Below, piece by piece: positions 44,301-52,832 of a stretch of DNA of 64,000 bases. Location: positions 1-64,000 of the forward strand of contig CAWFLX010000068.1 of the NCBI GenBank assembly GCA_963816775.1. Direction: 5' to 3'. A model generated the notes under the pieces. That model was not told the DNA's origin, ran no database searches, and worked only from the letters and a program-made list of their open reading frames with translations. Origin of the DNA: JAFAXD01 sp963816775. GTDB taxonomy: Bacteria; Pseudomonadota; Alphaproteobacteria; Rhizobiales; Xanthobacteraceae. Made by a program: the position numbers and the translations under genes. How positions within the stretch are numbered: position 1 is the stretch's first letter; every line of letters begins with the position of its first letter.

Positions 44301-45158
44301 ATGCCGTTCCTCGATTTTCTCCAGAAGCTTCCACTTCCTATTTTGTGTGTCGTGACCGTCGTTCTCAGCCTGCTGGCAGGCTGGATAATCCTTCGCATTG
44401 TGCGTTGGGGCCTTCGCGTCCGCGGCTGGGATCCGGCCAAGCCAATCAACATTCCCGAACTGGTCACCGTCACCAGCGTGTTGTTTGCGCTGATGTTGTC
44501 GTTCTCGGCCGCCGGGGTCTGGAACGATTGGCAGCAGGCGCAAGGCGCGGTCCGCCGCGAGGCGCTGGCGCTGGAAAACGTGATCGGCCTGGCCAACGGC
44601 CTGCCGCCCGAACGGGGGCAAAAGCTCAAGGAACGCGTGCTCGCCTATACGAAGGCGGCGGCGGACCATGAATGGCCGGCCATGGCGCGACGGGCCGACA
44701 CGGACGATCCGATATTCAAAGCGCTGGACGGCGTGCTCGCGAGCCTGACCGTCGAACTGTCACGCGAGATCGCCCAGGGGGATACCTCGCCGATCACGCC
44801 GATGCTGCTGCCGCAGATTTTCGAAGCCCGGAGCGCCCGCCTGGCACGACTGAACATGGCGCATTCCTCGATCTCCGAAGCACAATGGTTCGCGCTCGTG
44901 GCTTTGATCGTGAGCGTGCAGGTGTCCGTCGCGTTGATCTACAATAACAGCCAACGCATTCAGGTCCTGGCGGTCAATCTGGTCTCGCTCGCGGGCGCGG
45001 CGGCGTTCTACGTGCTGCTGGCGCACGACCGCCCGTTTATCGGCGCCATAACGGTCAGTCCGAAGCCGCTGCTGCAATTGCACGACGAAACATATCCTGA
45101 AATTGAAGTTCCAGCGTCCGCGGGGGCACAGGCGGTGCCCGGCGCGGCACGCGAATAA
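44301..45158 (+). CDS. DUF4239 (bestrophin-like) membrane protein
   Basis: Four hydrophobic helices, two near the N-terminus (ILCVVTVVLSLLAGWIILRIV; VTVTSVLFALMLSFSAAGVW) and two near residues 195-240 (WFALVALIVSVQVSVALIY; VNLVSLAGAAAFYVLLAHDRPF), with a cytosolic helical region holding RREALALENVIGLANGLP between them. This is the DUF4239 layout. Channel function is only suggested by the family name. 285 residues. Confidence 0.8.
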   Translation: MPFLDFLQKLPLPILCVVTVVLSLLAGWIILRIVRWGLRVRGWDPAKPINIPELVTVTSVLFALMLSFSAAGVWNDWQQAQGAVRREALALENVIGLANGLPPERGQKLKERVLAYTKAAADHEWPAMARRADTDDPIFKALDGVLASLTVELSREIAQGDTSPITPMLLPQIFEARSARLARLNMAHSSISEAQWFALVALIVSVQVSVALIYNNSQRIQVLAVNLVSLAGAAAFYVLLAHDRPFIGAITVSPKPLLQLHDETYPEIEVPASAGAQAVPGAARE

Positions 45159-45242
45159 GCGCCTTCGGGACGACATCGGCGCAAGCAGGCCGAGCGGCGC
45201 CAGAACCACGTGCGGCCTCGTCATGGTACGTTGTCCATCTGA

Positions 45243-45668
45243 TCAATCGATGACGGCGATCGCGTTGATCTCGATCAGGCAGCGCGGGTCGGTGGCGAGC
45301 CGCACCACCTGCACGGTCGTGGTCGCGGGCTTGGCGTCCTTGAAATACTCGGCCCACACCCGGTTGAGCGCGTCCTGATCGGTCAGGTCGGTGACGAACC
45401 GGTCGGCTTCGACCACGTCGGCGAAGCTCGCGCTGACCGCCGCGAGCCCGCGCTTGAGGTTCTCGAGCGCGGCGCGGGCCTGCCCCTCCATGGTCTTGGG
45501 CATGCCGTCGAACTCCTCCGGCCGGTGCGGATGATGGTGATAGACGGGCGCGGCGGTCACGCCCGCGAGGTAGACCGTCGTGCCGCCGCGCACCTTGATG
45601 GCGGGCGCATAGGGCATCCACAGGTCGGGAGCGTCCGGCCAGTGCACGTGCTCGATGGTTTTGGGCAT
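45243..45668 (-). CDS. RidA (YjgF/YER057c/UK114) family protein
   Basis: 141 residues with the RidA fold: VYLAGVTAAPVYHHHPH near the start, GQARAALENLKRGLAAVSASFADVVEADRFVTDL in the middle and the active-site region RCLIEINAIAVID at the end, where the catalytic Arg and Glu sit. RidA members deaminate enamine/imine compounds. 2-Aminomuconate deaminases also belong here, which is of interest given the 3-hydroxyanthranilate dioxygenase 8 kb away. The start at MPKTIEHVHW is chosen over an upstream in-frame ATG. Confidence 0.87.
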   Translation of the reverse strand: MPKTIEHVHWPDAPDLWMPYAPAIKVRGGTTVYLAGVTAAPVYHHHPHRPEEFDGMPKTMEGQARAALENLKRGLAAVSASFADVVEADRFVTDLTDQDALNRVWAEYFKDAKPATTTVQVVRLATDPRCLIEINAIAVID

Positions 45669-45763
45669 TTGGGGTCGCCGCCTGTCGGAACTGTTCGAAG
45701 ACCGATTGTTTCGCCTGCCCGAGGGGGCGTCAATGATCACGATTTCGTGTGACGTCGTCCTAG

Positions 45764-46087
45764 GATGGTGCGCAGGGAATCGAAGCACTCTCGCGCGCGC
45801 GGTTCGATGTGGTGGTGGTCGACGTGTTCATGCCTGGCGTCGGCGGGCTCGACACCATCAAGTTGGTCCACGCCCGCGCCCCGGGCGTGCCGCTGATCGC
45901 GATCTCCGGCCACGTGTTCGTGGACCATCCGTTTCCGGATCAGTTCCGCAAGCTCGCGCTCGAACTGGGCGCGGCGCGGTGTCTCGGAAAGCCGATCACG
46001 CCAAGCATGCGTGAGATCAGCGCCATTCTAGCGGACATTCGTCAGGCGGGGCCCGCCGGCGAACGTTCGGCTGATCAAGCCAAGTAA
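45764..46087 (+). pseudogene. Response-regulator receiver domain lacking its N-terminus
   Basis: In-frame with a stop at 45761, the sequence reads DGAQGIEALSRARFDVVVVD then FMPGVGGLDTIKLVHARAPGVPLIAISGH and KPITPSMREISAI. This is the second half of a receiver domain, including the phospho-acceptor Asp (VVVVD) and the conserved Lys of KP. The first 45-50 residues, with the acidic pair that binds Mg, are missing, and no start with a ribosome-binding site is present; a GTG at 45809 is the first usable one. It looks like a 5'-deleted remnant. Confidence 0.7.
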
Positions 46088-46103
46088 GCCCGGCTCGGAC
46101 GAG

Positions 46104-46847
46104 CTACTGCGTGCGGCACGCGGCGATCGCTTGCGGGCGTGTGCGGGCGTCGTCGGACGGCGCGGCCGCGATCTCCAGGTAGGCATTGCTGCCCTTAAGC
46201 GGGTGAAAGCCGACCTCGCCATAGCCGACGGCCGCGAGCTCGCAGCGCAGAAGCTCCGGCGGGGTGCCGTGCTTCGCGATTGGACCGAGCGCATCGACGA
46301 TCCCGATCCGCGCGCCCGGCTTGAGCGCTGATGCAAGATTGTAGAGCAGGCCATAAGGCTGCGTGATCTCGTGATACATGTGCACCAGGATCGCAACGTC
46401 GAGCGAATGCGCCGGTAATCTCGGATCATGCGGCTCACCGCGGACGACGGTGACGTTTTGCAATCCGAGATCGCGAACGCGCTTGCGCAAGTTCCTCAGA
46501 TAGTCCGGCGTTATATCTTCGGCAAAGATGCGCCCGTCGGGGCCGACGATCGGTGCGAGCTGCACCACGTAATAGCCGCTGCCCGAGCCGATGTCGGCGA
46601 CGGTCATGCCGGGCTTGATCCCAAGCAGTTGCACGACCTGTTGGATTTCGCCGGCGTCGTCACGCTCCTTTTCGTCGTGCCAGATCGGGCTGACGATACC
46701 CGCGACCGGCCGTTCCGGCTTGGGAAAGAGGTTCGCCGCAGCGCCCGGCGCGCCGACGAAATCCTGTGCTGAGCCGAGCGCGATGCAGGCGAGCGCAAAC
46801 GCGAGGGCGATTGCAGTTCGCGCAGTGTTTTGACGAATAGCGGCCAT
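46104..46847 (-). CDS. Exported class I SAM-dependent methyltransferase
   Basis: A signal-peptide-like start (TARTAIALAFALACIALGSAQ) is followed by a methyltransferase domain: VADIGSGSGYYVVQLAPIVG near residue 90 (SAM motif I), VVRGEPHDPRLP, VAILVHMYHEITQPYG and the LKPGARIGIVD strand. The methyltransferase is apparently exported or membrane-tethered, a pattern seen in several alphaproteobacterial paralogues of unknown substrate. A GTG at 46880 would add 11 residues. Repeat copy D lies just upstream. Confidence 0.8.
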   Translation of the reverse strand: MAAIRQNTARTAIALAFALACIALGSAQDFVGAPGAAANLFPKPERPVAGIVSPIWHDEKERDDAGEIQQVVQLLGIKPGMTVADIGSGSGYYVVQLAPIVGPDGRIFAEDITPDYLRNLRKRVRDLGLQNVTVVRGEPHDPRLPAHSLDVAILVHMYHEITQPYGLLYNLASALKPGARIGIVDALGPIAKHGTPPELLRCELAAVGYGEVGFHPLKGSNAYLEIAAAPSDDARTRPQAIAACRTQ

Positions 46848-46894
46848 CAGCCGTATCTGGGGCGAGGCTTTGCTCGGCACAACCGCTTGCTTAC

Positions 46895-47061
46895 CTAGTG
46901 CCGCCGATTTGAAGTTCCTGCATCATCTGCCGCAAGCTCGTTCAGGAACTTCAAATCGAGAAGCGGCACTAGAGTCAAATGCTTGCTAGTGCCCCTTTGC
47001 TTCCGAAGTTCGTGTCTGAGGGTGCCGCGATTTATCACGAACTTCGGAAACGGGGCACTAG
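46895..47061. repeat. Composite double-hairpin repeat, copy D
   Basis: Hairpin 2-type (46895-46972; feet CTAGTGCCGC / GCGGCACTAG, inner arms CGATTTGAAGTTCCTG / CAGGAACTTCAAATCG), linker AGTCAAATGCTTG (46973-46985), hairpin 1-type (46986-47061; feet CTAGTGCCCC / GGGGCACTAG, inner arms TTCCGAAGTTCGTG / CACGAACTTCGGAA). Same order and orientation as copy C. The final CTA supplies the stop codon of the minus-strand gene at 47058. Confidence 0.92.
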
Positions 47062-47417
47062 GCCGCGAATACGAGCGCGGCTGCCGACAAGGCGGCAGCG
47101 ACAGCCGACGCGGCCTCGGCAAACAGCAAAGCCTGGTCGCGGAGATGGCGGCACGCCCATCGGCGGCCGCCAATTCCCGCTGGTCGTTGACCGGGGTTCA
47201 GCATTCGCCAAGCTTGGGTCGAGACGACACGATCGTCGGTCAGGGACTGTGACCACGCGATCAGACCGAGCGAGAACAGCAATGCCACATTGGCGCCTGC
47301 GAGAAACGCAACTCGAAGGGGCAGGTCGCGGGCGATTGTCAACAGGATGGCGATGAGCGTGGTCAGAAACGCTCGCCAGACCAGCAGTCCAAAAACCTTA
47401 TCGCTAAACCGGTCCAT
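47058..47417 (-). CDS. Small membrane protein, 119 residues, unknown
   Basis: Begins MDRFSDKVFGLLVWRAFLTTL. Two membrane helices (WRAFLTTLIAILLTIA; VAFLAGANVALLFSLGLIAW), an amphipathic basic middle (WRMLNPGQRPAGIGGRRWA) and a hydrophobic C-terminal end. The reading frame extends 15 codons upstream without family-like content. Its TAG stop comes from the right foot of repeat copy D, so the protein's end may have been altered when the repeat arrived. Function unknown. Confidence 0.55.
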   Translation of the reverse strand: MDRFSDKVFGLLVWRAFLTTLIAILLTIARDLPLRVAFLAGANVALLFSLGLIAWSQSLTDDRVVSTQAWRMLNPGQRPAGIGGRRWACRHLRDQALLFAEAASAVAAALSAAALVFAA

Positions 47418-47552
47418 CCGTCCGGCTCCGCACGCCCCAATGGGCCCGAGCCTAGGTGGCATATTGATCTTAGACTAAAGTATGAGACGGGCGGATGAAA
47501 AGGCCCCTGTGCGCAGTTCGCCCCTTCTGAACTGGTAGCGCGGCGGTGCTGA

Positions 47553-47571
47553 TAGGAACGTCAAATCCGCC
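47553..47571. repeat. Fragment of the composite repeat (hairpin 2 arm)
   Basis: TAGGAACGTCAAATCCGCC matches the right arm of hairpin 2 in copy B (23722-23740 region) base for base, including the GACGTTC variant. No partner arm is present, so this is a decayed remnant. Confidence 0.6.
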
Positions 47572-47616
47572 GACGCTTGCAAAGTACCCGTCGAAAGCGG
47601 GACGCCAGGAACCGAC

Positions 47617-47634
47617 TTTAGTCTTAAGACTAAA
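47617..47634. promoter_or_regulatory. Perfect 18-base palindrome upstream of the MHS transporter
   Basis: TTTAGTCTTAAGACTAAA is its own reverse complement. A related half-site, CTTAGACTAAAG, lies at 47469-47480 upstream. Both are in the 337-base gap (47463-47799) before the transporter gene, which holds no gene. The length and symmetry suit a dimeric regulator such as a MarR, GntR or TetR protein; the protein is not identified. Confidence 0.5.
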
Positions 47635-47799
47635 TCACGAGGACGCGTCGTTTTTCGCCGGTTTACATTGGCTCAAAAATAAGTCCGCAGGCGGCGCGCG
47701 TGGCAGCGCGTGCCGTGAAGCGATGAAGCCGTGAAAACAAAGTCTAAAAAAACTGAAGCCTGAGCAACTCGGAGGAAATAACAAAAGGAGGAAACGACA

Positions 47800-49133
47800 A
47801 TGGCCGGTCCACAAGTTCCGAAGGACTTCCGGCGGGTGATCATCGCCGCGTCGGTCGGAAACGTCATCGAGTGGTATGACTTCTATATCTTCGGGAGCTT
47901 GGCTGCGATCTTGTCGGTCAAGTTCTTCGAACAGAGCAACCCGGTCGCGGCTCTGCTGAGCACGATTGCCCTGTTCACCGCCGGATTCCTGATCCGTCCT
48001 TTGGGGGCATTTCTGTTCGGATGGATGGGCGACCGGTTGGCCGCAAGTACACGTTCCTCGTCACGCTCAGCGGAATGGGGCTGGGCACGGGAGCGATCGG
48101 GTTGATCCCGAGCTACGCGTCGATCGGTTTGGCCGCCGCGTTCATCCTCTTCGGCCTGCGGATGATCCAAGGCCTCTGCCTGGGCGGCGAGTACGGCGGC
48201 GCCATCACCTATGTCGCCGAGCACGTGGAAGACGAACACCGCGGCTACTACACCGGCTGGCTGCAGACCTCTCCGACGCTCGGGATCGTGGTGTCGCTGG
48301 CCGTGATCATCGCCACGCGCACGTACTTTGGCAATGACGTGTTCAACGCATGGGCGTGGCGCGTTCCGTTCCTGTTGTCGTTCCTGATGGTCGCAATCGC
48401 AATCTACATCCGGCTCCAGCTGCAGGAGACGCCGATCTTCGAGGAGATCAAGGCCAAGGGGCAGATGACCAAGAATCCCTGGAAGGAGGCCTTCCTCACC
48501 GCGAATATCAAATACGTGCTGATCGCCATCGTGGTGCTGATCGGGCAAGGCGTGGTCTGGTACAGCGGTCAGTTCTGGGCGCTGTACTTCCTGCAGCAAG
48601 TTTCAAAGGTGGACCCGCTGAGCTCGGCTTACATCGTGGGAGCCGCGCTGCTTATTGCAACGCCGAGCCTGATCTTTTTTGGATGGCTGTCCGACAAGAT
48701 CGGTCGCAAGCCAGTGATCCTGGGAGGCATGTTGCTCGCCGCGATCACCTACTATCCGCTGTATCTCTGGCTCGGGTCGGTCACGCAGCCCGGCAACATC
48801 AACTATCCAATCGCGGTCTTCATCATCTTCATCCTCGTTTGCTACGTCGGGATGGTGTATGGGCCGGTCGGGGCGTTCCTGGCGGAATTCTTCCCCGGCA
48901 GGATTCGCTACACGTCGGTCTCGGTGCCGTATCACATCGGCAACGGCTGGGGCGGCGGATTGGTGCCGTTCATTACCTCGGCGGCGTTCGCGGCCACGGG
49001 CAGCATCGGTTACGCGCTGATCTACCCGATCGCAGTTCCCGCGGTGTGCTTCATCATCGCCCTGTTCGTGATGCCGGAGACGCGTAAAAACAGCATCTGG
49101 CAACCGGTACAGCAGCTCAAAGCGGCGGAATAG
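47800..49133 (+). pseudogene. MHS-family major facilitator transporter, one-base frameshift
   Basis: Metabolite:H+ symporter (ProP/ShiA-like), 12 helices. The first 80 codons (RRVIIAASVGNVIEWYDFYIFGSL, FLIRPLGAFLFGWMGDR) are in one frame; the rest (GRKYTFLVTLSGMGLGTGAIG onwards to 49133) is in another. One missing base in CGGTTGGCC (48034-48041) explains it: restored, the loop reads GDRVGRKYT, the MFS motif A. The full protein would be 444 residues. AAAAGGAGGAAA precedes the ATG. The substrate is probably an organic acid. Sequence error and recent inactivation are both possible. Confidence 0.85.
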
Positions 49134-49146
49134 CGCGACAATTCAC

Positions 49147-49170
49147 GTGCAGGGCCTCGCGGCCCTGCAC
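49147..49170 (+). terminator. Strong hairpin after the MHS transporter
   Basis: Perfect 10-base stem GTGCAGGGCC / GGCCCTGCAC with loop TCGC, 14 bases past the stop. There is no U tract, so termination is inferred. Confidence 0.5.
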
Positions 49171-49239
49171 GGTCGCCTTCCCGTTTAATAGTGTCAGGCC
49201 ACCGCGCCGCGTCGAGCGAGACGTTGCCGATGTGCGCGA

Positions 49240-50148
49240 CTATGCTTCGCCCTTGGCCGGCCATAGCCACGCGGCGCCTCGCACGCCGCTCGAATCTCCA
49301 TGCATTGCTTTGACGATCTTAGTCTTGATGTCGTCGGAAAACGCGTACGCGGCGATCAAATCAGCGAGGCCGGCGTAGAGCGCTTCGATATTCGAGAGTC
49401 CTCCGCCCAGCACCACGACATCGGGATCGAAGACGTTGATGACGGAAGCCAGCCCACGCGCGAGACGATCCTTGTAGGCAAGAATTGAACGCACGGCGTC
49501 TTTGTTGTCTTGGATTGCCGCTACAGCGACGTCCTCAGGGGTCAATGCTTTCCCTGATCTACTGAAGTATTCCCTTTGCAGCCCGGCGCCTGACAGGAAA
49601 GTCTCGATACAGCCGGTCTTGCCGCAATAGCAGCGATGCCCGGGGCGTTCGACGTCGTTGAGCCACGGCAGCGGGTTGTGGCCCCACTCTCCGGCAATCC
49701 GATTGCATCCGGTCAGCGCCCGCCCATCAATGACGAGACCGCCGCCGACACCCGTTCCTAGGATCGCGCCGAAGACGATCTTGGCTCCTGCCGCCGCGCC
49801 ATCCGCAGCTTCCGATATCGCAAGGCAATTCGCATCGTTTTCGATCCTCACTGGTTGACCCAACGCGGCGGCGATGTCGCGAGACAGCGGTCTGCCGTTC
49901 AACACAGTGCTGTTTGAATTCTTGATCAGGTTCGTCGTCGCCGAGATTGCGCCCGGCGTCGCGATGCCGACGCTCGCAGTTTCTCCAATCTCCTGCTGGG
50001 CCTGGACAACAAGATCTACGATCGCCCTCACGATGCCGGCATAATCGGCGGACGGCGTTGCCATCCGACGCCGGACGATTGTCCTTCCATTGTCGTCAAG
50101 CGCGATGATCTCGATCTTGGTGCCCCCGACGTCGACCCCTATCCGCAT
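49240..50148 (-). CDS. ROK-family sugar kinase
   Basis: MRIGVDVGGTKIEIIALDD gives the phosphate-binding start of ROK sugar kinases. The body has the GIATPGAIS motif, catalytic Asp in RIENDANCLAISEA near residue 105, GTGVGGGLVIDG and the zinc-binding CYCGKTGCIETFLSG near residue 178. Likely a fructokinase or an N-acetylglucosamine/N-acetylmannosamine kinase; the sugar is not resolvable. The start is set at the ATG giving the motif; the frame extends 20 codons upstream. The gene ends the chromosomal backbone before the first tRNA fragment. Confidence 0.92.
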   Translation of the reverse strand: MRIGVDVGGTKIEIIALDDNGRTIVRRRMATPSADYAGIVRAIVDLVVQAQQEIGETASVGIATPGAISATTNLIKNSNSTVLNGRPLSRDIAAALGQPVRIENDANCLAISEAADGAAAGAKIVFGAILGTGVGGGLVIDGRALTGCNRIAGEWGHNPLPWLNDVERPGHRCYCGKTGCIETFLSGAGLQREYFSRSGKALTPEDVAVAAIQDNKDAVRSILAYKDRLARGLASVINVFDPDVVVLGGGLSNIEALYAGLADLIAAYAFSDDIKTKIVKAMHGDSSGVRGAAWLWPAKGEA

Positions 50149-50228
50149 TGTTGCAAATCGATCCAGCGCAGAAATTGCGTTTTGACTGAAGTGTATCGGC
50201 GTGCGCAAAACGTCAAGAAAATAGGGCC

Positions 50229-50275
50229 GGTGCTGCGGGAGAGGAGTGAACTCTCGACCTCTCCCTTATCAAGGG
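50229..50275 (-). repeat. Degenerate copy of a tRNA-Thr 3' end (candidate attachment site)
   Basis: GGTGCTGCGGGAGAGGAGTG continues through the T arm and anticodon stem and matches the fragment at 58231 over 44 of about 47 bases, in the same direction. Changes (ATC for ACC in the anticodon loop region, GAG-to-GAT class differences in the T arm) show it is no longer selected. No 5' half of a tRNA is present. The rest of the gap (50276-50527) shows no gene. Confidence 0.7.
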
Positions 50276-50527
50276 GGACGTTGAATTCCAAATTTCTCGT
50301 ACGTCTCAGTATGTTAGATGCACCTGAATAGGGAACCGTGCCAGCTGCGTGACAGAACTATCGGGTGGACCTTGGCGAGCCGACGAAGTCCGCTTTCTAG
50401 GTCGTAGCGGACCACAAATGCTGCAGGCGAGCCTTTCCGCTTTTGACCCGAATCTGACCTCGCAGCCGCGCTTTGATCCAAGATTGGTTGCACCTTTGCC
50501 GGAAGGGCATCGCTGCCGCTGCAGGCT

Positions 50528-50923
50528 TCATCCGCAAGATTGCTTGTGCGCAGATTTTTCCGCGTTTCGCATTTGAGATCGAAGAAGCGCTGATAACTCT
50601 GGATTGAAGGAAAAATGATGCACTGTCCCGGTCCTTGATTGGATGCTCATAATGATTTTGCCGCTGCCTGTCGGCGACGATGCCGCGACCGCATCGACCC
50701 CCAGAGCGGCAATTGTGAGCTCGCCAAATCGTGCCACTATCCGATTCCTCACATGCTGAGCCAGGTCGGAAAGATTGATAAGTAGCTCTGCCAGAACGTC
50801 CGGGTTGATTTTGCATACGCGGCGGAGCCCGTCCTCAGTTGCCAGGACAATATCAATTTCGCATAAGTCAGCGCTGATGTTGGACGAGACTATGCTCCTA
50901 ACGCTGAATTCATCGTTAGCCAC
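50528..50923 (-). CDS. Hypothetical protein, 131 residues
   Basis: MANDEFSVRSIVSSNISADL begins a mixed alpha/beta protein containing EIDIVLATEDGLRRVCKINPDVLAELL and IQSRTGTVHHFSFNPELSALL. Lower GC than the core genes, in keeping with its place inside the island. No known motif. A GGAG lies upstream of the ATG. I do not recognise a family. Confidence 0.5.
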   Translation of the reverse strand: MANDEFSVRSIVSSNISADLCEIDIVLATEDGLRRVCKINPDVLAELLINLSDLAQHVRNRIVARFGELTIAALGVDAVAASSPTGSGKIIMSIQSRTGTVHHFSFNPELSALLRSQMRNAEKSAHKQSCG

Positions 50924-51204
50924 GCCGTTCTCCTTGGGATAGACGGGATCGAGGCTGGGACGGACCGTGCGTTACCGCGTTTCAGATGGCTGGGTACGAA
51001 CCTGTGCAGGAGTCGGTACTTTTCACCGTTCACGGGTCGGCACGCAAGCGCCTTGCTGGAGGATCGGTCCAAAGATGCGCGCCAAAAACATACACCGGGT
51101 CCACTTGGCGTGCTAGATTAGGGTGCGCGCTACACCATCGAACGACGCCGGCAGCGGCGTCACCAGGCGCGTATTCAATTGATGAGAGGGAGTGAGTGAT
51201 CGCC

Positions 51205-52614
51205 ATGGCCTACCGGAATTTGGAGGAGGCGCTTAAGGCCTCCGGCAACGCAGTCAAAATGATGCGCAACTCGCAGATCGGCGCCTACGTATATCCCGTG
51301 GTCGCTCCTGAGTTCTCCAATTGGAGAGATGAACAGCGCGCATGGGCCGAGACCTGCGTTCTGTTCGACCAGTCCCACCACATGGTGAATCTTTTCGTGC
51401 GCGGACGGGATGCCCTCAAATTGTTCTCGCATCTCGGGACCAACTCGTTCAAGAATTTTGCCGTCAACAAGGCCAAGCAATTTGCCCCATGCAGCTATGA
51501 TGGCCATGTGATCGGCGACGGAATCTTATTTTATCTCGCCGAGAATGAACTTGCGTTCGTTGGGCGCAATCCGACCGCCAATTGGATCGAGTTTCATGCC
51601 AAGACCGGTGGATACGACGTCACGACCGAATACGACGACAGGTCGCCGTCGCGCCCGATGGGAAAGCCGGTCGTTCGAACGCTTTACCGTTATCAGATCC
51701 AGGGGCCGAACGCCGAGCAGGTGATCCGCAAGCTCAACGGCGGCAAGTCTCCGGACATCAAGTTCTTCAACATGGACTACATCACGATCGCGGGACGCAA
51801 GGTGCGCGCCCTGCGCCATGGTATGGCCGGCGCGCCCGGGTTGGAGGTGTGGGGCCCTTATGCTGAGGGCGAAGAGATCCGTAGCGCAATCATGGAAGCC
51901 GGTAAGGATGCCGGCATCGTCCAGGTGGGCGCACGCGCGTACGCAAGCAACACGCTCGAGTCGGGCTGGATCCCGTCGCCTGTGCCCGCTGTCTACACCG
52001 GCGAGAAGATGAAGGCGTACCGGGAATGGCTGCCAGGCACCAGCTACGAAGCCAATGCGTCCATCGGCGGCAGCTTCGTGTCTAACAACATTGAAGACTA
52101 CTACACTACACCGCATGAGCTGGGCTACGCGTCGTTCACGAAATTCGACCACGACTTCATCGGCAAGGAAGCCCTGCAGAAGATGGAAGGAAAGGTACAC
52201 CGTCAGAAGGTGACGTTCGCGTGGAACGATCAGGACGTCGGCAAGGTAATGCAGTCCATGTTCGCGCCAGCCGGCGAAAACTACAAGTTCATCGATATCC
52301 CGCTGGCGAACTACGCCTCAAGCTCGTTCGACGCCGTGATGAGCGGCGGAAAGGTTGTGGGCGCTTCAATGTTCAGCGGCTACAGCTTCAACGAACGCAA
52401 GGTGCTCTCGCTCGGCTTTGTCGAGGAGCAATACGCCAAACCGGGCACCAATCTCACGCTGATCTGGGGCGAGGAAAACGGCGGCACCAAGAAAACGACG
52501 GTCGAGCGCCACAAGCAGCTCGATATGCGCGTGACGGTCGGCCCGACGCCCTACGGCAAGCAGGCGCGTGAAACCTATCATCAGGGATGGCGCACGGCCG
52601 CCACCGGACGCTAG
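51205..52614 (+). CDS. ligM: THF-dependent O-demethylase of the LigM/DesA (GcvT-like) family
   Basis: Aminomethyltransferase-fold enzyme moving a methyl group from a methoxy-aromatic acid (vanillate, 3-O-methylgallate, syringate) to tetrahydrofolate. The chain opens AYRNLEEALKASGNAVKMMRNS and continues VFDQSHHMV-like (CVLFDQSHHMVNLFVRG), GILFYLAENELAFVGRN and YEANASIGGSFVSNNIEDYY, as in LigM. Its 469 residues fit LigM (about 471), longer than GcvT (about 370). An in-frame GTG at 51196 has GAGAGGG closer and is the alternative start. It is in the tRNA-bounded island beside a TetR-RND set. No folate-cycle genes are nearby. DesA or a dimethylsulfoniopropionate demethylase is less likely. Confidence 0.82.
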   Translation: MAYRNLEEALKASGNAVKMMRNSQIGAYVYPVVAPEFSNWRDEQRAWAETCVLFDQSHHMVNLFVRGRDALKLFSHLGTNSFKNFAVNKAKQFAPCSYDGHVIGDGILFYLAENELAFVGRNPTANWIEFHAKTGGYDVTTEYDDRSPSRPMGKPVVRTLYRYQIQGPNAEQVIRKLNGGKSPDIKFFNMDYITIAGRKVRALRHGMAGAPGLEVWGPYAEGEEIRSAIMEAGKDAGIVQVGARAYASNTLESGWIPSPVPAVYTGEKMKAYREWLPGTSYEANASIGGSFVSNNIEDYYTTPHELGYASFTKFDHDFIGKEALQKMEGKVHRQKVTFAWNDQDVGKVMQSMFAPAGENYKFIDIPLANYASSSFDAVMSGGKVVGASMFSGYSFNERKVLSLGFVEEQYAKPGTNLTLIWGEENGGTKKTTVERHKQLDMRVTVGPTPYGKQARETYHQGWRTAATGR

Positions 52615-52663
52615 GCACCCGGTTCTGGGGTTTGCACTCCGGCAACTAGCGCAAGGGGTCCAG

Positions 52664-52696
52664 TTGGTGCCAGGCGATGTCTGCGTCTGGCACCAA
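52664..52696 (+). terminator. Hairpin after the O-demethylase gene
   Basis: Perfect 10-base stem TTGGTGCCAG / CTGGCACCAA around 13 bases, 50 bases beyond the stop. No U tract follows, so this may be a stability hairpin instead. Confidence 0.4.
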
Positions 52697-52720
52697 GCGG
52701 AACTGCTGAGATCGCAAACG

Positions 52721-52796
52721 GATGTCCGCTATCAGCGGCAAAGCGAAAACACCTTCTCAGGGTGAGTTTTTCCGCTTTTGACCCATAGCGGACATC
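52721..52796. repeat. Inverted repeat GATGTCCGCTAT / ATAGCGGACATC
   Basis: Perfect 12-base arms (52721-52732 and 52785-52796) separated by 52 bases that include TCCGCTTTTGACCC next to the right arm. The same TCCGCTTTTGACCC recurs at 50436-50449. Elements like this are scattered in Bradyrhizobium-type genomes. It lies between the convergent O-demethylase and TetR genes. Confidence 0.6.
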
Positions 52797-52832
52797 TTGT
52801 CGGCGTCGGCCACCGAATTTCAGCGCCATCAC

